Below are positions 1 through 9,304 of a stretch of DNA of 64,000 bases, piece by piece. Made by a program: the position numbers and the translations under genes. The notes below the pieces were generated by a model. That model made no database searches and had not been told where the DNA came from. It was given only the letters and a program-made list of their open reading frames with translations. The stretch is from an uncultured bacterium. Its GTDB lineage: Bacteria > Bacillota > Clostridia > Lachnospirales > Lachnospiraceae. The stretch lies in the NCBI GenBank assembly GCA_947383005.1, contig CANDBT010000002.1, forward strand, positions 124,001-188,000, read 5' to 3'. The first letter of the stretch is position 1. Each line of letters begins with the position of its first letter.

Positions 1-86
1 TGATACCATAATTCTACCTTCTCTCTTTATGGGAAAACGATTATCCCTACACTCCGGCCTCCAAAGCCGCTTCAATCCCTGTTACA

Positions 87-310
87 GAAATCGCTTTGCA
101 ATTTCCGATAAGTTATATTACAGGAACCGCTACGCGAACCCTGTAATCGGATTTACGGCGCAAAGAACGCGCCTTTTATCGGAAATCGCTTTGCAATTTC
201 CGATAAGTTATATTACAGGAACCGCTACGCGAACCCTGTAATCGGATTTACGGCGCAAAGAACGCGCCTTTTATCGGAAATCGCTTTGCAATTTCCGATA
301 AGTTATATTA
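87..310. repeat. 95-bp tandem repeat, about 2.4 copies
   Basis: Units start at 87, 182 and 277 (the last is partial) with an exact 95-bp period and almost no divergence. Each unit holds three hairpins: TTATCGGAAAT pairing with AATTTCCGATAA, TTACAGG pairing with CCTGTAA, and GGCGC pairing with GCGCC. No unique spacers separate the units, so it is not a CRISPR array. Most of 1-560 is this repeat plus AT-rich sequence with no convincing gene. Confidence 0.9.
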
Positions 311-462
311 TTATATCGGCAAAAATCTTTTAAAAATAGTTTACCTGTAATGAACGGGAGAAAATTTGTTATAACTGGTATATCCTTTCCCCAAAGCCAT
401 TCTAAAATGTCATTTCCATTTTTTGCGTTTTCCATTACACGGAAAACCCCTCTTGACAAACG

Positions 463-471
463 TGATATAAT
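463..471 (+). promoter_or_regulatory. Candidate extended -10 promoter of the L25 gene
   Basis: TGATATAAT at 463-471 is a good extended -10 about 95 bp before the L25 start. A TTGACA at 453-458 is only 7 bp from the -10, so it cannot be the matching -35. The ribosome binding site GGAGG lies at 551-555. Confidence 0.4.
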
Positions 472-564
472 AGAATCGTAACAAAAAACACAACTTAACA
501 AACCTGCTTGTGGAACATAGCTGTAGGCTGCTAAGCGTGATTCAGTATTTGGAGGAAAAGATAA

Positions 565-1140
565 ATGAATACTTTAAAAGCTGAAAAGAGGGACTTGTCC
601 ATCAAAGCGAAAAAACTCAGACGCGAAGGATTTGTAACAGGTAATCTGTATGGCCATGCACTGAAGGAATCTATTCCCTTACAAATGGAGAAAAGCGCCA
701 TCGACCGTCTTCTGAAGGTAGAGAGAAAAGGCGGAAGGGTTATGCTGGATGTGGACGGACAGACTTATAACACTTTGATTAAAGAAGTGGATTATAACGC
801 CCTGCGGGGTTATGTCAATGAAATTGATTTTCAGGCCCTGGTAAGCGACGAAAAGGTGCATTCTACTGCCGAAGTGCATCTGGTCAATTTGGAAAAGCTG
901 GCTACAGGCGTACCGCAGCAGATGCTGCACGAAATTGCATTCAAAGCGCTTCCCGCCGCACTGGTAGAGAAGGTCGAAGTGGATGTGAGTACCTTGAAAG
1001 TCGGGGATACCGTCCGGGTGAAGGATCTGCCTATCGCCCAGAGCAAGGACGTGGATGTGACGATGGATCCGGAGACGACAGTCGTAACCATTACGGAGGT
1101 TCATGCATCTGCTGCCGCTGATACGGAAGCTGCCGAATAA
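565..1140 (+). CDS. rplY: 50S ribosomal protein L25/general stress protein Ctc
   Basis: 191 residues, full length for the long CTC form of L25. The N-terminal domain (about 1-90) is the 5S-rRNA-binding L25 beta barrel, starting MNTLKAEKRDLS and containing GFVTGNLYGH. The C-terminal domain (about 95-180) is the TL5/CTC beta domain with VEKVEVDVSTLKVGD. An acidic, alanine-rich tail ends the protein. It belongs to the large ribosomal subunit, and in Firmicutes the long form is often stress-induced. GGAGG lies 9 bp before the ATG. The gene stands alone, converges on the GH3 operon and ends at a strong terminator. Confidence 0.93.
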   Translation: MNTLKAEKRDLSIKAKKLRREGFVTGNLYGHALKESIPLQMEKSAIDRLLKVERKGGRVMLDVDGQTYNTLIKEVDYNALRGYVNEIDFQALVSDEKVHSTAEVHLVNLEKLATGVPQQMLHEIAFKALPAALVEKVEVDVSTLKVGDTVRVKDLPIAQSKDVDVTMDPETTVVTITEVHASAAADTEAAE

Positions 1141-1165
1141 TCCAAATAGAAATAACCGAACTATC

Positions 1166-1201
1166 CTGCCTGGAAATTTCTTTCCAGGCAGAGAATTTTT
1201 T
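1166..1201 (+). terminator. Rho-independent terminator after L25
   Basis: A perfect 11-bp stem, CTGCCTGGAAA (1166-1176) with TTTCCAGGCAG (1181-1191), has a 4-nt loop and is followed by AGAATTTTTTT. It lies 26 bp past the L25 stop. Confidence 0.9.
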
Positions 1202-1238
1202 CCTGGCCGCAGCCCAATCACTGTACTTCTGTACGATA

Positions 1239-3491
1239 TTACCCATTGCCAAATGTCAACCCAAAATCCAATTCATAGTAGTTTCCCACCGCGTCCCGAT
1301 AAGCATATGCTTTTCCGTTTTCATCCTTCAGGTTTTCTGACATATACCGGTCTTTATCATATCCCGGCACATCATTGGGACTGGCACAGATTCCCTGCTT
1401 ATCTACAGCAAGCACTTCGTCATTTCTCGGCAAGGTAATCGGGAGCTTTCCAACGGGAGCAAACCTGCCGAATATCACATCCAAAACAGCGGACTGCTCC
1501 GTATCAAATCCCACAGTCAAAGCATCCAGATATGGCTCCGCATTGCCGACTTCCCAGGCTAGCGTGATATTCAGATTTCCCACCACTTTCCCACCGTTTT
1601 TATGAACAGCGTCAGCGATCTCTTTTATGCGGCCTGCTCCGCTTAAGGTAGTCTCTTTGTGGGTTGTTTCGGCCGGACGGCCTTCCATATCCACATCAGG
1701 AATCTCTTTTCCGTCACAAAGATCCAGCTCCAAATAACCTTTTGTCGGGTTAAAATACTCTCCTGAAGAAGGATACAGCATCAATATGGCATAATCTGCT
1801 TTCTCATAGCTTTCAGTCAGCACAAATGTTTTATCTTTCAATTCCTCTCTCAGCTTTGCCGTTACTTTTCCAGCCGTTTGTGCATCTTTATAAAAACATT
1901 CTACATAAACCTTTTTCAGTTTCAGCTTTTCTTCATAAAGAGGCAGCGTCCCGTCATTTTTAAGCAAAACCACGCTTTTTCGATGCGCATCCAAAGCGGA
2001 TTCCCAGTCTCTTTTATCTAAGGCTGCTTCAACTGCCTTTTTCGGGTTACGGTAAGGATTCTCAAACATGCCAAGCGCAAACATCTCCGTGAGTGTGCGA
2101 GTGACCGCCCGATTCAGGGATTCCTCTGTCAATATGAGTTCTTCCTTCTGAAAACCCTCCGGCACAGGATGCGTCTCATAATAGCCGTTTATCCCCCTGT
2201 CATATGCTTCCCGGCCATACTGCTGATCAAAAAGCCCGCTGATTAAATCTACGCCTGCCTGATTCACCGCAAATCCAATCCGTTCCGGCTTATCTAACAT
2301 CTCCACGCCCCAGCCCATATTGTGTACAATCCCCGTATCCGAATTAATATACCCTTCGAATCCCATTTGCTCCCGCAAAAGCCCCTCAATAAACGGTTTA
2401 TTGTAGGCAAAACCGTAGGGTTTAAATTCCATGGCATTGCCGTTTTGGTCTGTTTGGGATGCGCTTTTCTTCTCTGACGGTTTCGCATAATAGGGCATAA
2501 TAGAAGAAACATGACAATTTACTGCTGTCTGAAATCCCGGAAGATGATATTTTTGAAGGGATCCTTCAGTCTGATACACATTCCACTGTCCCATCTGATA
2601 GTGAGGATCAAAACCATTTTCTCTGGCGCCGCCGCCAGGAAAATGCTTCACCGTCATAGCCACTCCGTCGGCTGTTACTCCATGGCTGCTTCCTTGGATT
2701 CCCGGAATCAGACGGGAAAAAATCTCACAGACCAGCTTCGGATCTTCCCCGAAGGTTCCATAACTTCTCTGCCACCGCGGATCAGATAAAATATCCGCCA
2801 TGTACATATAGCCCTTTTTTAAGCCGGCCGCATCCCATTCCCGGCGAATACAATCGGCAAATTTATCCACCAGCCCGATATTGCCGCCTCTCACAGCGGC
2901 AGCAATGCCCAAAGTGCCGGGCCATGCAGCAAAGATACCGACAGCATCATTCATACCGAACACAACCTCTCCGTTCTCATTTCGGGAATTGGATGCCACC
3001 TGTACCGGAACAAAATGCCGGCATTCTTCCGCAACGGCGTGCAGCTGATTGAGCCAGTCCGCCATATCATCGGGAGTGGGATTCGCCCTTAAAATCAAAT
3101 GACGGGCAAACCATTCTTTTATCAGCTCTGTAGTGCCTGGCAGATGCTGTTCCCCGAATATGCTTTTACCATGCACCTGGGCATCATCCAGAACCCCGGA
3201 TTCATCAAAAATCACCTGATGCCCTTCCACTCCGCAAGGATATTTGCCCATTCGCCAGTCTGAAATAAAAAGCTGTGCAATCTTTTCATCGGTAGTCAGC
3301 ACGTTCACATAGGCTTGTGCCCTCTCCTTAGCCGGAAGCCGCCAATCGTCAAACGGCTTATACTCCCCCGAACCGTCCAAATCTTTAAAATACAGCCCAT
3401 CCCGTTCAATGATATCGCGGCAAACTGTTCCTATTACAGGGCCATTTTGATTCTTATAATATTTTACATGATCTGATGCTTTTTTTGCCAT
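1239..3491 (-). CDS. Glycoside hydrolase family 3 (beta-glucosidase-like)
   Basis: 750 residues. It shows the GH3 (beta/alpha)8 domain with KHFPGGG near residue 282 and the nucleophile context INSDTGIV (likely Asp385), then the alpha/beta sandwich domain with SVVLLKNDGTLPL and GKLPITLP. There is no signal peptide, so it probably cleaves imported oligosaccharides in the cytoplasm. It is last in a leftward operon after the RpiB-like isomerase, GPH permease and GH88, which suggests it removes terminal sugars once GH88 has removed the unsaturated uronate. The family is clear; the sugar specificity is not. An unusually long N-terminal segment (about 1-60) precedes the TIM barrel. Confidence 0.9.
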   Translation of the reverse strand: MAKKASDHVKYYKNQNGPVIGTVCRDIIERDGLYFKDLDGSGEYKPFDDWRLPAKERAQAYVNVLTTDEKIAQLFISDWRMGKYPCGVEGHQVIFDESGVLDDAQVHGKSIFGEQHLPGTTELIKEWFARHLILRANPTPDDMADWLNQLHAVAEECRHFVPVQVASNSRNENGEVVFGMNDAVGIFAAWPGTLGIAAAVRGGNIGLVDKFADCIRREWDAAGLKKGYMYMADILSDPRWQRSYGTFGEDPKLVCEIFSRLIPGIQGSSHGVTADGVAMTVKHFPGGGARENGFDPHYQMGQWNVYQTEGSLQKYHLPGFQTAVNCHVSSIMPYYAKPSEKKSASQTDQNGNAMEFKPYGFAYNKPFIEGLLREQMGFEGYINSDTGIVHNMGWGVEMLDKPERIGFAVNQAGVDLISGLFDQQYGREAYDRGINGYYETHPVPEGFQKEELILTEESLNRAVTRTLTEMFALGMFENPYRNPKKAVEAALDKRDWESALDAHRKSVVLLKNDGTLPLYEEKLKLKKVYVECFYKDAQTAGKVTAKLREELKDKTFVLTESYEKADYAILMLYPSSGEYFNPTKGYLELDLCDGKEIPDVDMEGRPAETTHKETTLSGAGRIKEIADAVHKNGGKVVGNLNITLAWEVGNAEPYLDALTVGFDTEQSAVLDVIFGRFAPVGKLPITLPRNDEVLAVDKQGICASPNDVPGYDKDRYMSENLKDENGKAYAYRDAVGNYYELDFGLTFGNG

Positions 3492-3595
3492 CTTTTTGCT
3501 CCTCGTTTTTATTTTTTCGGAAATTCACTTTCTCAAACCCTTCTGGAAGCATAATCCCCAATACCAACAGATATTGGGGATTATGGTGCGGTTGC

Positions 3596-4231
3596 TTACA
3601 GCAACTCTTTTATATAATCTGCAATGGCTTGATCCTTGCATCCGGCAAAGAACAATTCTTTAAAATGCTCACCTGCCACGGCGCCTTTTACCAGCTCCTG
3701 ATCAAGATCTTTCAGACCATCCAGCAGGGGACGCAGAGTCTTTGTGCGCACCTGATCCAAAATACGCTTATTGCGCATCTCAGGTTCCACCCGCTCGGGC
3801 GGATATCCCTGTCCATGGCCAAAACCGAACAGCTTCTCAAATACATATTCAAGATTCAATTCGCCGCCCCAACCAAAACCCTTAGCAAACGGTAAGGCCA
3901 CAGCGTTGCCGTCGTTGACATGGGCAAAAGTGTAAGCATCCACGGGATCTTCTATATGTCCGCAGATCACGCCCGGAAAGCTGTTCATGGCCAGCATGGC
4001 TCCCTCACCAGTGCCGCAGCCAGTGATTACAAAGTCAGCTGCTTTGCTGTTAAGCAGAATAGCTCCCAGGATGCCACACTGGACATAGGTAAGCTGAGCT
4101 GCATCATCCGCCGAATACATTCCATAATTGTCCACCGTGTGATTCATGGGTTCTGTCACTTTTTTCAGTGCGGCAAGAATGGTGCCGTTCCTGCCTGCCT
4201 GACTGTTTTCATTAATAAGTGCAATTTTCAT
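3596..4231 (-). CDS. RpiB/LacA/LacB-family sugar-phosphate isomerase
   Basis: 211 residues. The start is the ATG at 4231, preceded by GAGGAG; an in-frame extension to 4261 has no ribosome binding site. The N-terminus MKIALINENSQAGRN and the central VITGCGTGEGAMLAMN carry the RpiB/LacAB nucleotide-like fold and the conserved CGTG loop with the likely catalytic Cys. Members interconvert aldose and ketose phosphates. It is longer than classic RpiB (about 145-150 residues), with a C-terminal extension of some 60 residues, as in RpiB-like proteins of uronate or oligosaccharide operons. It lies 104 bp upstream of GH3. The substrate is unknown. Confidence 0.85.
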   Translation of the reverse strand: MKIALINENSQAGRNGTILAALKKVTEPMNHTVDNYGMYSADDAAQLTYVQCGILGAILLNSKAADFVITGCGTGEGAMLAMNSFPGVICGHIEDPVDAYTFAHVNDGNAVALPFAKGFGWGGELNLEYVFEKLFGFGHGQGYPPERVEPEMRNKRILDQVRTKTLRPLLDGLKDLDQELVKGAVAGEHFKELFFAGCKDQAIADYIKELL

Positions 4232-4355
4232 GTCTTTTCTCCTCGCATAATTTATGTACATTTAAAATTTCTCTTGTGTCTTCCTATACGGCTTTTATTC
4301 CGGCACATAGGCAGGGTACAAAAAACTCCAAAGAAATATCCTTCAGCGCTCCGGC

Positions 4356-5663
4356 TCAATTTGCTGCACCTTGTGCTTTTATATCAGCGATTTTTGCCTG
4401 AACCTCAACCATTTTTTCTTTATCCAACGGATAAAATCTCATGGCAATCAGGCTGGCAATCCATCCCAGTATCGGCATACCAATAAACAGGAACAAAGTA
4501 ACCCAAAAGATTCCGGAAGTCAGCGGGTCTTCCTGTGTGGGGAAGCGATCCGCAAAACCGATCATCACACAGAACCAACCGACGATGGTCGATGCGAATG
4601 AAGAGATCACTTTGTCAAAAAAGCCGAACACCGTACCCATCAGGGCAGGGGCATAGTTGCCGGATTGATACAATTCATAATCGGCACAGTCGGCGATCAT
4701 AGGTGTAGCCAGGCCAACATTGATGTTGGCAAATCCATAAACCAAAGTATAAAGGCCAATATAAGCGATAGTCATAAAACCAATATGTTCCAGCGAAATC
4801 TTGGTTGGATCGCCAAAAATCAATATTGCTCCCAACAAAGCCGAAGATATAATGCTGCACCAGGTAAACAAAACCGTTGCCCGTTTGGACGAGAACCTCG
4901 CCGCTACACCGGTTCCAATAATAATCATAATCATGCTGGGAACCAAAGTGATCATGGACATTCGGCTGAGCATTTTATAATTGCCAATAATAATGCCATA
5001 AAGCATAATCCCGACTACGGAATTTTGCCGGACCTGGGTAGCCAGTTTGTCGGTGGAAGCCGCTACCACCAGCATTTGGATGGCCCGGTTGTTTTTGATA
5101 ATTCGGAAAATATCCTTGAATCCGTAGCTAGCCTGCTTCCCTAATTTTGCGTATGTTTCGGGACGGTCCTTTTCCGAAATACCAATCATAGCCAAAATCG
5201 TAAGAACCAGGGAGATGGGGCCGAAGGTAAAGATTACTTCTTTGAATAAGCTGGCGCTAAATCCCTGATACTTGCCCACCAGAGTGTCGGTAATATACAC
5301 GGCCATACCGGCAAACAACAGCGCATTAATGATACTGTCGATTCGGGCAAACATGGGACGCTGCTTGGGGTCATTGGTCAGCACGCTCTGCCCGCCTCGG
5401 GTAGCGGCGTTCTGAAAGGTGTAGCCGACGATATATACCAGATAAATCACGGTCCAGTAGACTGCTCTGGGCAGCCCTGCCGGCATCAGATGGGTGGTGG
5501 TGAACATCAGCACCACTGTTGTCAACATGATTAGATTGCCCAGCAGCATAAAAGGCCTAAATTTTCCGAATTTTCCGTTGGTCTTATCCACAACAAAGCC
5601 GATAATGGGATCGGTAACACCGTCCCAGAACCGGGCGGCCATCATAATGTTGGAAACAAGCAT
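4356..5663 (-). CDS. GPH-family sugar:cation symporter (MelB-like), short N-terminus
   Basis: 435 residues, strongly hydrophobic. The N-terminal MMAARFWDGVTDPIIGF followed by GKFGKFRPFMLLGN is the GPH/MelB signature, which normally begins near residue 45, after TM1. Here it starts at residue 7, so the first transmembrane segment appears to be missing. The start at 5663 has AAAGGGG 5 bp upstream and lies 21 bp after the GH88 stop, leaving no room for a longer reading frame. Either a shortened symporter or an N-terminally deleted allele. It should import the oligosaccharide cut by GH88 and GH3. Confidence 0.85.
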   Translation of the reverse strand: MLVSNIMMAARFWDGVTDPIIGFVVDKTNGKFGKFRPFMLLGNLIMLTTVVLMFTTTHLMPAGLPRAVYWTVIYLVYIVGYTFQNAATRGGQSVLTNDPKQRPMFARIDSIINALLFAGMAVYITDTLVGKYQGFSASLFKEVIFTFGPISLVLTILAMIGISEKDRPETYAKLGKQASYGFKDIFRIIKNNRAIQMLVVAASTDKLATQVRQNSVVGIMLYGIIIGNYKMLSRMSMITLVPSMIMIIIGTGVAARFSSKRATVLFTWCSIISSALLGAILIFGDPTKISLEHIGFMTIAYIGLYTLVYGFANINVGLATPMIADCADYELYQSGNYAPALMGTVFGFFDKVISSFASTIVGWFCVMIGFADRFPTQEDPLTSGIFWVTLFLFIGMPILGWIASLIAMRFYPLDKEKMVEVQAKIADIKAQGAAN

Positions 5664-5684
5664 GACAGCCCCTTTCTGATTATC

Positions 5685-6896
5685 TTACCACTCAAACAGA
5701 CTCTTTCCTTTCAGGCGCAGAATGGCCTCAATAAAGAAATAATCGCCATAAATAATCGGCACTTCCGTATTAGTGCCGTCCGGGTCGTGATAGAAGAATG
5801 TACCGCCGGTGGTAATCGCATCCTGCTCCGGATTCCAGTCGGCGAACTTCTCATCACAGGCACGCAGAATACGGTATGCTGCCTCGGTATAGAACCGGGC
5901 TTCATTTTCCTCTACATGGCCGGCGATTTCCAGCAGGCCGCAGGCAGTACACATGGCGGCTGTGGAATCGTATTTCCGTGGTTCGGCAGGCTGGCGGTAA
6001 TCCACCAGAGGCAGCCAGTTCTGGACAGCCATGTTTGCTATACAATAATGGGCACATTGTTTAGCGGTGTTGAGGAACGACTCATCTCCAGTGTGGCGAT
6101 AGCTCAGCGCAAAGCCATATACCGCCCAGGATTGTCCTCGGCTCCAGGAAGAACCCTGCCGATAGCCTTGTCCTCCGGGATTAGTCAGGTACTCACCGCT
6201 GTCCGGGTCAAAGGCTACAATATGGTTGCAGCTTCCGTCAGGCCGGACAACATATTGCTGAGCGGTTTTGGCATGGTTGACAGCAATCTTTTTAAACCGA
6301 GGGTCATTGGTTTCCTTTGACGCCCAGTACAACAGAGGAATATTCATCATGCAATCAATAATCATCCAGCCACGGATATCGCCGCCGCCAAAATTTTCGG
6401 CCATTTTGGCCATGTGATCGGGCCATGCGCGAATAAATTTCCCGTCCAGGTTATAGCGGGAAGACAACAGGCTGGCTGCCAGAAGCCCCCGGCGGCGTGC
6501 TTCCAAGTCACCGGTTTTCCGGTAATTAGCCACGGAAGACAAAAGGAACAAGAATCCGACATCATGATCTACAGTTTCGGCGCTTCTCAGCAACACATCC
6601 AGCCTTTCCTCCACACCTACGGCGGCCTTTCTGTATTCTTCATCTCCGGTAGCCTCATACATCTGCCACAACATTCCCGGCCAGAATCCATTTGTCCAGA
6701 AACCAACATGAGTATTGCCGTCAGGCATTTTCCCCCAGGAAGTTTCCGTAATATCATGATATTTACCGTCCTTGTCTGTGGTGTAGGGGATATTGGTGCC
6801 TATTCGGGCGCACTCCGCCTTCATCTTGGCCAACAACTTGTCATAAGTCTCGTCCAACCATTCCTGATTGGAGCGTTCATCAATCTTTTCTTCCAT
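5685..6896 (-). CDS. GH88/105-type unsaturated glucuronyl hydrolase
   Basis: 403 residues. The (alpha/alpha)6-barrel family removes 4,5-unsaturated uronic acid from the ends of lyase products such as glycosaminoglycan or rhamnogalacturonan oligosaccharides. The likely catalytic Asp pair is D112 in DHDVGFLF and D181 in WMIIDCMMN. Other landmarks are FWTNGFWPGMLW near 66 and SSWSRGQSWAVYGF. No signal peptide, so cytoplasmic. GGAGGAG precedes the start. First gene of the operon that continues with the GPH permease. The polysaccharide source cannot be named from this window. Confidence 0.9.
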   Translation of the reverse strand: MEEKIDERSNQEWLDETYDKLLAKMKAECARIGTNIPYTTDKDGKYHDITETSWGKMPDGNTHVGFWTNGFWPGMLWQMYEATGDEEYRKAAVGVEERLDVLLRSAETVDHDVGFLFLLSSVANYRKTGDLEARRRGLLAASLLSSRYNLDGKFIRAWPDHMAKMAENFGGGDIRGWMIIDCMMNIPLLYWASKETNDPRFKKIAVNHAKTAQQYVVRPDGSCNHIVAFDPDSGEYLTNPGGQGYRQGSSWSRGQSWAVYGFALSYRHTGDESFLNTAKQCAHYCIANMAVQNWLPLVDYRQPAEPRKYDSTAAMCTACGLLEIAGHVEENEARFYTEAAYRILRACDEKFADWNPEQDAITTGGTFFYHDPDGTNTEVPIIYGDYFFIEAILRLKGKSLFEW

Positions 6897-7004
6897 TTAA
6901 GCTCCTCCTTATCGATGTATCAGCACATATAGAGCCGCGTTTTCCTGCTATGCGGATAAAATACAATTTGAATAAAAACCATGGCCGTGATCTTATTTGT
7001 TATG

Positions 7005-7016
7005 TGTATTATATCA
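7005..7016 (-). promoter_or_regulatory. Candidate extended -10 promoter of the GH88 operon
   Basis: On the minus strand TGATATAAT occurs with TATAAT at 7013-7008, about 110 bp before the GH88 start. No good -35 is present, which fits activation by the AraC protein encoded just upstream. Confidence 0.35.
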
Positions 7017-7103
7017 TTTTATTTTTTTACTTTCTCGTCATATTATTGCTAAAATCTTGCAAATCCTATTCTCTTTTGGTTAAAATATATAATCCTCTCT
7101 TGT

Positions 7104-7988
7104 CTAACTCTGGGTGAAAGAAGCATATTTTTTAGGGGATATACCCACGATCCGGGTAAATGATTTCAGGAAATTACTGTAGTCACCAAAACCGCACAAG
7201 CTGCTGGTTTCCGCTACCGTATGTCCCTCTGCCAACAAAATCTTAGCCCGTGAAATTCTTTTTGTGGTAATATACTGGTTGATGGTAGTACCGGTGGCAT
7301 CTTTGAAAATCTTACTCAGATAAGAACAGCTTAGATAAAAATGAGCCGCCAGTATCGGGATACTGAGATTCTCCGCCAGATGCTGGTTGATATAGTCCAA
7401 TATTTCGTCTATCTGAAAATGCCGGGGCTTCAGGGCAAAACCCTGTGTCTCATCCCGGATAAAATCCGCCTCATGGGTGCTCTTTAGCAGAAAAATACCA
7501 TTTAAAAAAGTCATCAGCTCCAGAAATACTGCCTGATCCAACACATCCTGTCCAAATCCCCGTTCTTCGGACAGCTTATGGATATAATACAGAAAACGTT
7601 TGCGCTCTTCCTCGCTGAGGCTGCGCTTATGGCCCCGGACCGGGTCCCGGTAAGTAAAGCAGTAATTTAAATCCGTCTGTTTTGTGGAAAACCGTTTCAG
7701 ATATTCGGGATAGACGGAAATTACTACTCTTATATGGGTGCTCTGATCAAGTTTGGACAGATAATGGCTTTCAAATTGATTAATGAAAAAAATATCTCCC
7801 GGTTCAAACTCATATACCCGGTTGTCAATGAGAAATTGCTTCCCCCCAGAGATAGAAAAATAGATCTCATAGCAGTCATGTATGTGAATGCCCATGGTTT
7901 TTTCGTTGTTATACAGCCGGGCGATGGCAAATGACCTGGTATCCACACAGGCTTTGATAGCCGACTGGCAGGAATCATAAATCAGCAT
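7104..7988 (-). CDS. AraC-family regulator, likely of the GH88 operon
   Basis: 294 residues. The N-terminal cupin sensor domain (about 25-150) contains MGIHIHDCYEIYFSISGG and EPGDIFFINQFESH. The C-terminal double HTH (about 195-290) contains LSIPILAAHFYLSCSYLSKIF and GFGDYSNFLKSF and ends SPKKYA. Its position immediately upstream of, and in the same direction as, the GH88-GPH-RpiB-GH3 genes makes it the probable substrate-responsive activator. An effector is not evident. Confidence 0.9.
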   Translation of the reverse strand: MLIYDSCQSAIKACVDTRSFAIARLYNNEKTMGIHIHDCYEIYFSISGGKQFLIDNRVYEFEPGDIFFINQFESHYLSKLDQSTHIRVVISVYPEYLKRFSTKQTDLNYCFTYRDPVRGHKRSLSEEERKRFLYYIHKLSEERGFGQDVLDQAVFLELMTFLNGIFLLKSTHEADFIRDETQGFALKPRHFQIDEILDYINQHLAENLSIPILAAHFYLSCSYLSKIFKDATGTTINQYITTKRISRAKILLAEGHTVAETSSLCGFGDYSNFLKSFTRIVGISPKKYASFTQS

Positions 7989-8038
7989 GGCAGCTCCCTT
8001 TCACCTTTTCCTTTTATAAGCTCTATCTATAATTTATC

Positions 8039-8078
8039 AAAAAAAGAAAACTGCCCGTTAGAAAAAACAGACAGTTTT
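8039..8078 (-). terminator. Terminator after the second AraC gene
   Basis: On the minus strand AAAACTGTC (8078-8070) pairs with GGCAGTTTT (8055-8047, one G-T wobble), followed by CTTTTTTT. It separates the two AraC genes. Confidence 0.7.
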
Positions 8079-8104
8079 TAGTAAAAATACGCTATTTTTC
8101 ACTT

Positions 8105-9304
8105 CTATTTGCTTGAGGATGTTTTGTGAATGTTTCGGTAAGATTGGGGAGACATTCCCATATTGACCCTAAATACCTTAGAGAAATAGTTATTATCCAG
8201 ATACCCGACATAGGCTGCAATTTCCTGCACGCTGGATTCGCTGTTAATCAGCATTTGTGCGGCAATGCTGCAACGCTTCTTTGACAAATATTCTTTCACC
8301 GTCATTCCTGTTTCCTGAAAGAACCGACGGACAAAATTCCGCTTTTTCTCTCCTGCTGCCTGCGCAATTTCCTCGGTGGTCATGGGTTTACTTAAATTGA
8401 TCTCCACGTAATCTGCCGCCCTCCGCACAATGGGGGACCATCCGAACTGCCGACGCTCCCGCACCTCGTCACAGATCCTCCCGCTCATCTCCGCCGTAAG
8501 CCCGTTCATTTCCGTCTTGGATTTGCTGTGCTTTATCCGTTGGGCATATTCCTGACTGATAGAATCGATAAGCACGGGACTGAGCCCTCCAAGCTTAGCC
8601 CCTATTCGAATCAGCGTCCGCACAATAGCGGCTCCCACCAGTTGATCCTGCACACTGTCTGACATAAAACGCAAGTCGGATTTAACCTTACCCATCTCTT
8701 TCCATGCCCGGTACGCTTTTCCCCCGTCTCCCCGGCTTACTGCTTCAATAAAACGGTCTTCCAGCTCGTAACGGCGGTTCACTTCTTTTGCATTGGCATA
8801 TAGCTCCGAAAAAGCCAAAGCGGAACCATTGTCTTTTGCCTCCCAATAAAAGTTTTCTACGGAACGTATCCCGCTGCCCATATTCTCGGTCAGCACAAAC
8901 GCCGTCTTGAGTACCTGCTCACGTCTGACAATAGGCAGCTTGCAGCGGTATGCCTTAAACATAGGAAGGGCTGCTTCTGACGCATTCAGCTTTGCAAGAA
9001 GGAGCCTGGCTCTCCGCTCACTCCACTCTGCTTCTACATAAGGCCCCAGCAAAACCCAATATCCATTGTTTTTGAACGCGGTTAAACGGGTACCCATAGA
9101 TTCTTCCAGATCATAAATGTGAGCATCCGTACCCTTTTGCAAAAATATATCCAGATCATGGGCTGTGTAAAGCTTTTGCAACTGAGGAGAAAAACAGTAT
9201 TCACATTCAAATTGCTTCAGAGTTTCCGGCTTCCCGTCATATAAGGTCAATGTTATCCCTGTCAAAGCCGGAACCAGAACAACGGACGATTCCAGAAAAT
9301 CCAT
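8105..9304 (-). CDS. AraC-family regulator, long form
   Basis: 399 residues from the ATG at 9304, which has GGAGG 10 bp upstream; a GTG at 9313 overlaps the ribosome binding site. The last about 100 residues are a typical AraC double HTH (MTTEEIAQAAGEKKRNFVR; SSVQEIAAYVGYLDNNYFSK; MGMSPQSYR). The N-terminal 290 residues resemble the sensor region of YSIRK/AraC-type regulators, with no cupin motif that I recognise. Its own terminator separates it from the next AraC gene. The target is unknown; the sugar operon downstream is the nearest candidate. Confidence 0.85.
   Translation of the reverse strand: MDFLESSVVLVPALTGITLTLYDGKPETLKQFECEYCFSPQLQKLYTAHDLDIFLQKGTDAHIYDLEESMGTRLTAFKNNGYWVLLGPYVEAEWSERRARLLLAKLNASEAALPMFKAYRCKLPIVRREQVLKTAFVLTENMGSGIRSVENFYWEAKDNGSALAFSELYANAKEVNRRYELEDRFIEAVSRGDGGKAYRAWKEMGKVKSDLRFMSDSVQDQLVGAAIVRTLIRIGAKLGGLSPVLIDSISQEYAQRIKHSKSKTEMNGLTAEMSGRICDEVRERRQFGWSPIVRRAADYVEINLSKPMTTEEIAQAAGEKKRNFVRRFFQETGMTVKEYLSKKRCSIAAQMLINSESSVQEIAAYVGYLDNNYFSKVFRVNMGMSPQSYRNIHKTSSSK

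Noticed and set aside
87-310. CRISPR array
   Set aside because: The 95-bp units are contiguous and nearly identical, with no unique spacers. The same holds for 28361-28645.
453-471. TTGACA and TATAAT as one promoter
   Set aside because: They are only 7 bp apart; a sigma-A promoter needs about 17. Only the extended -10 was kept.
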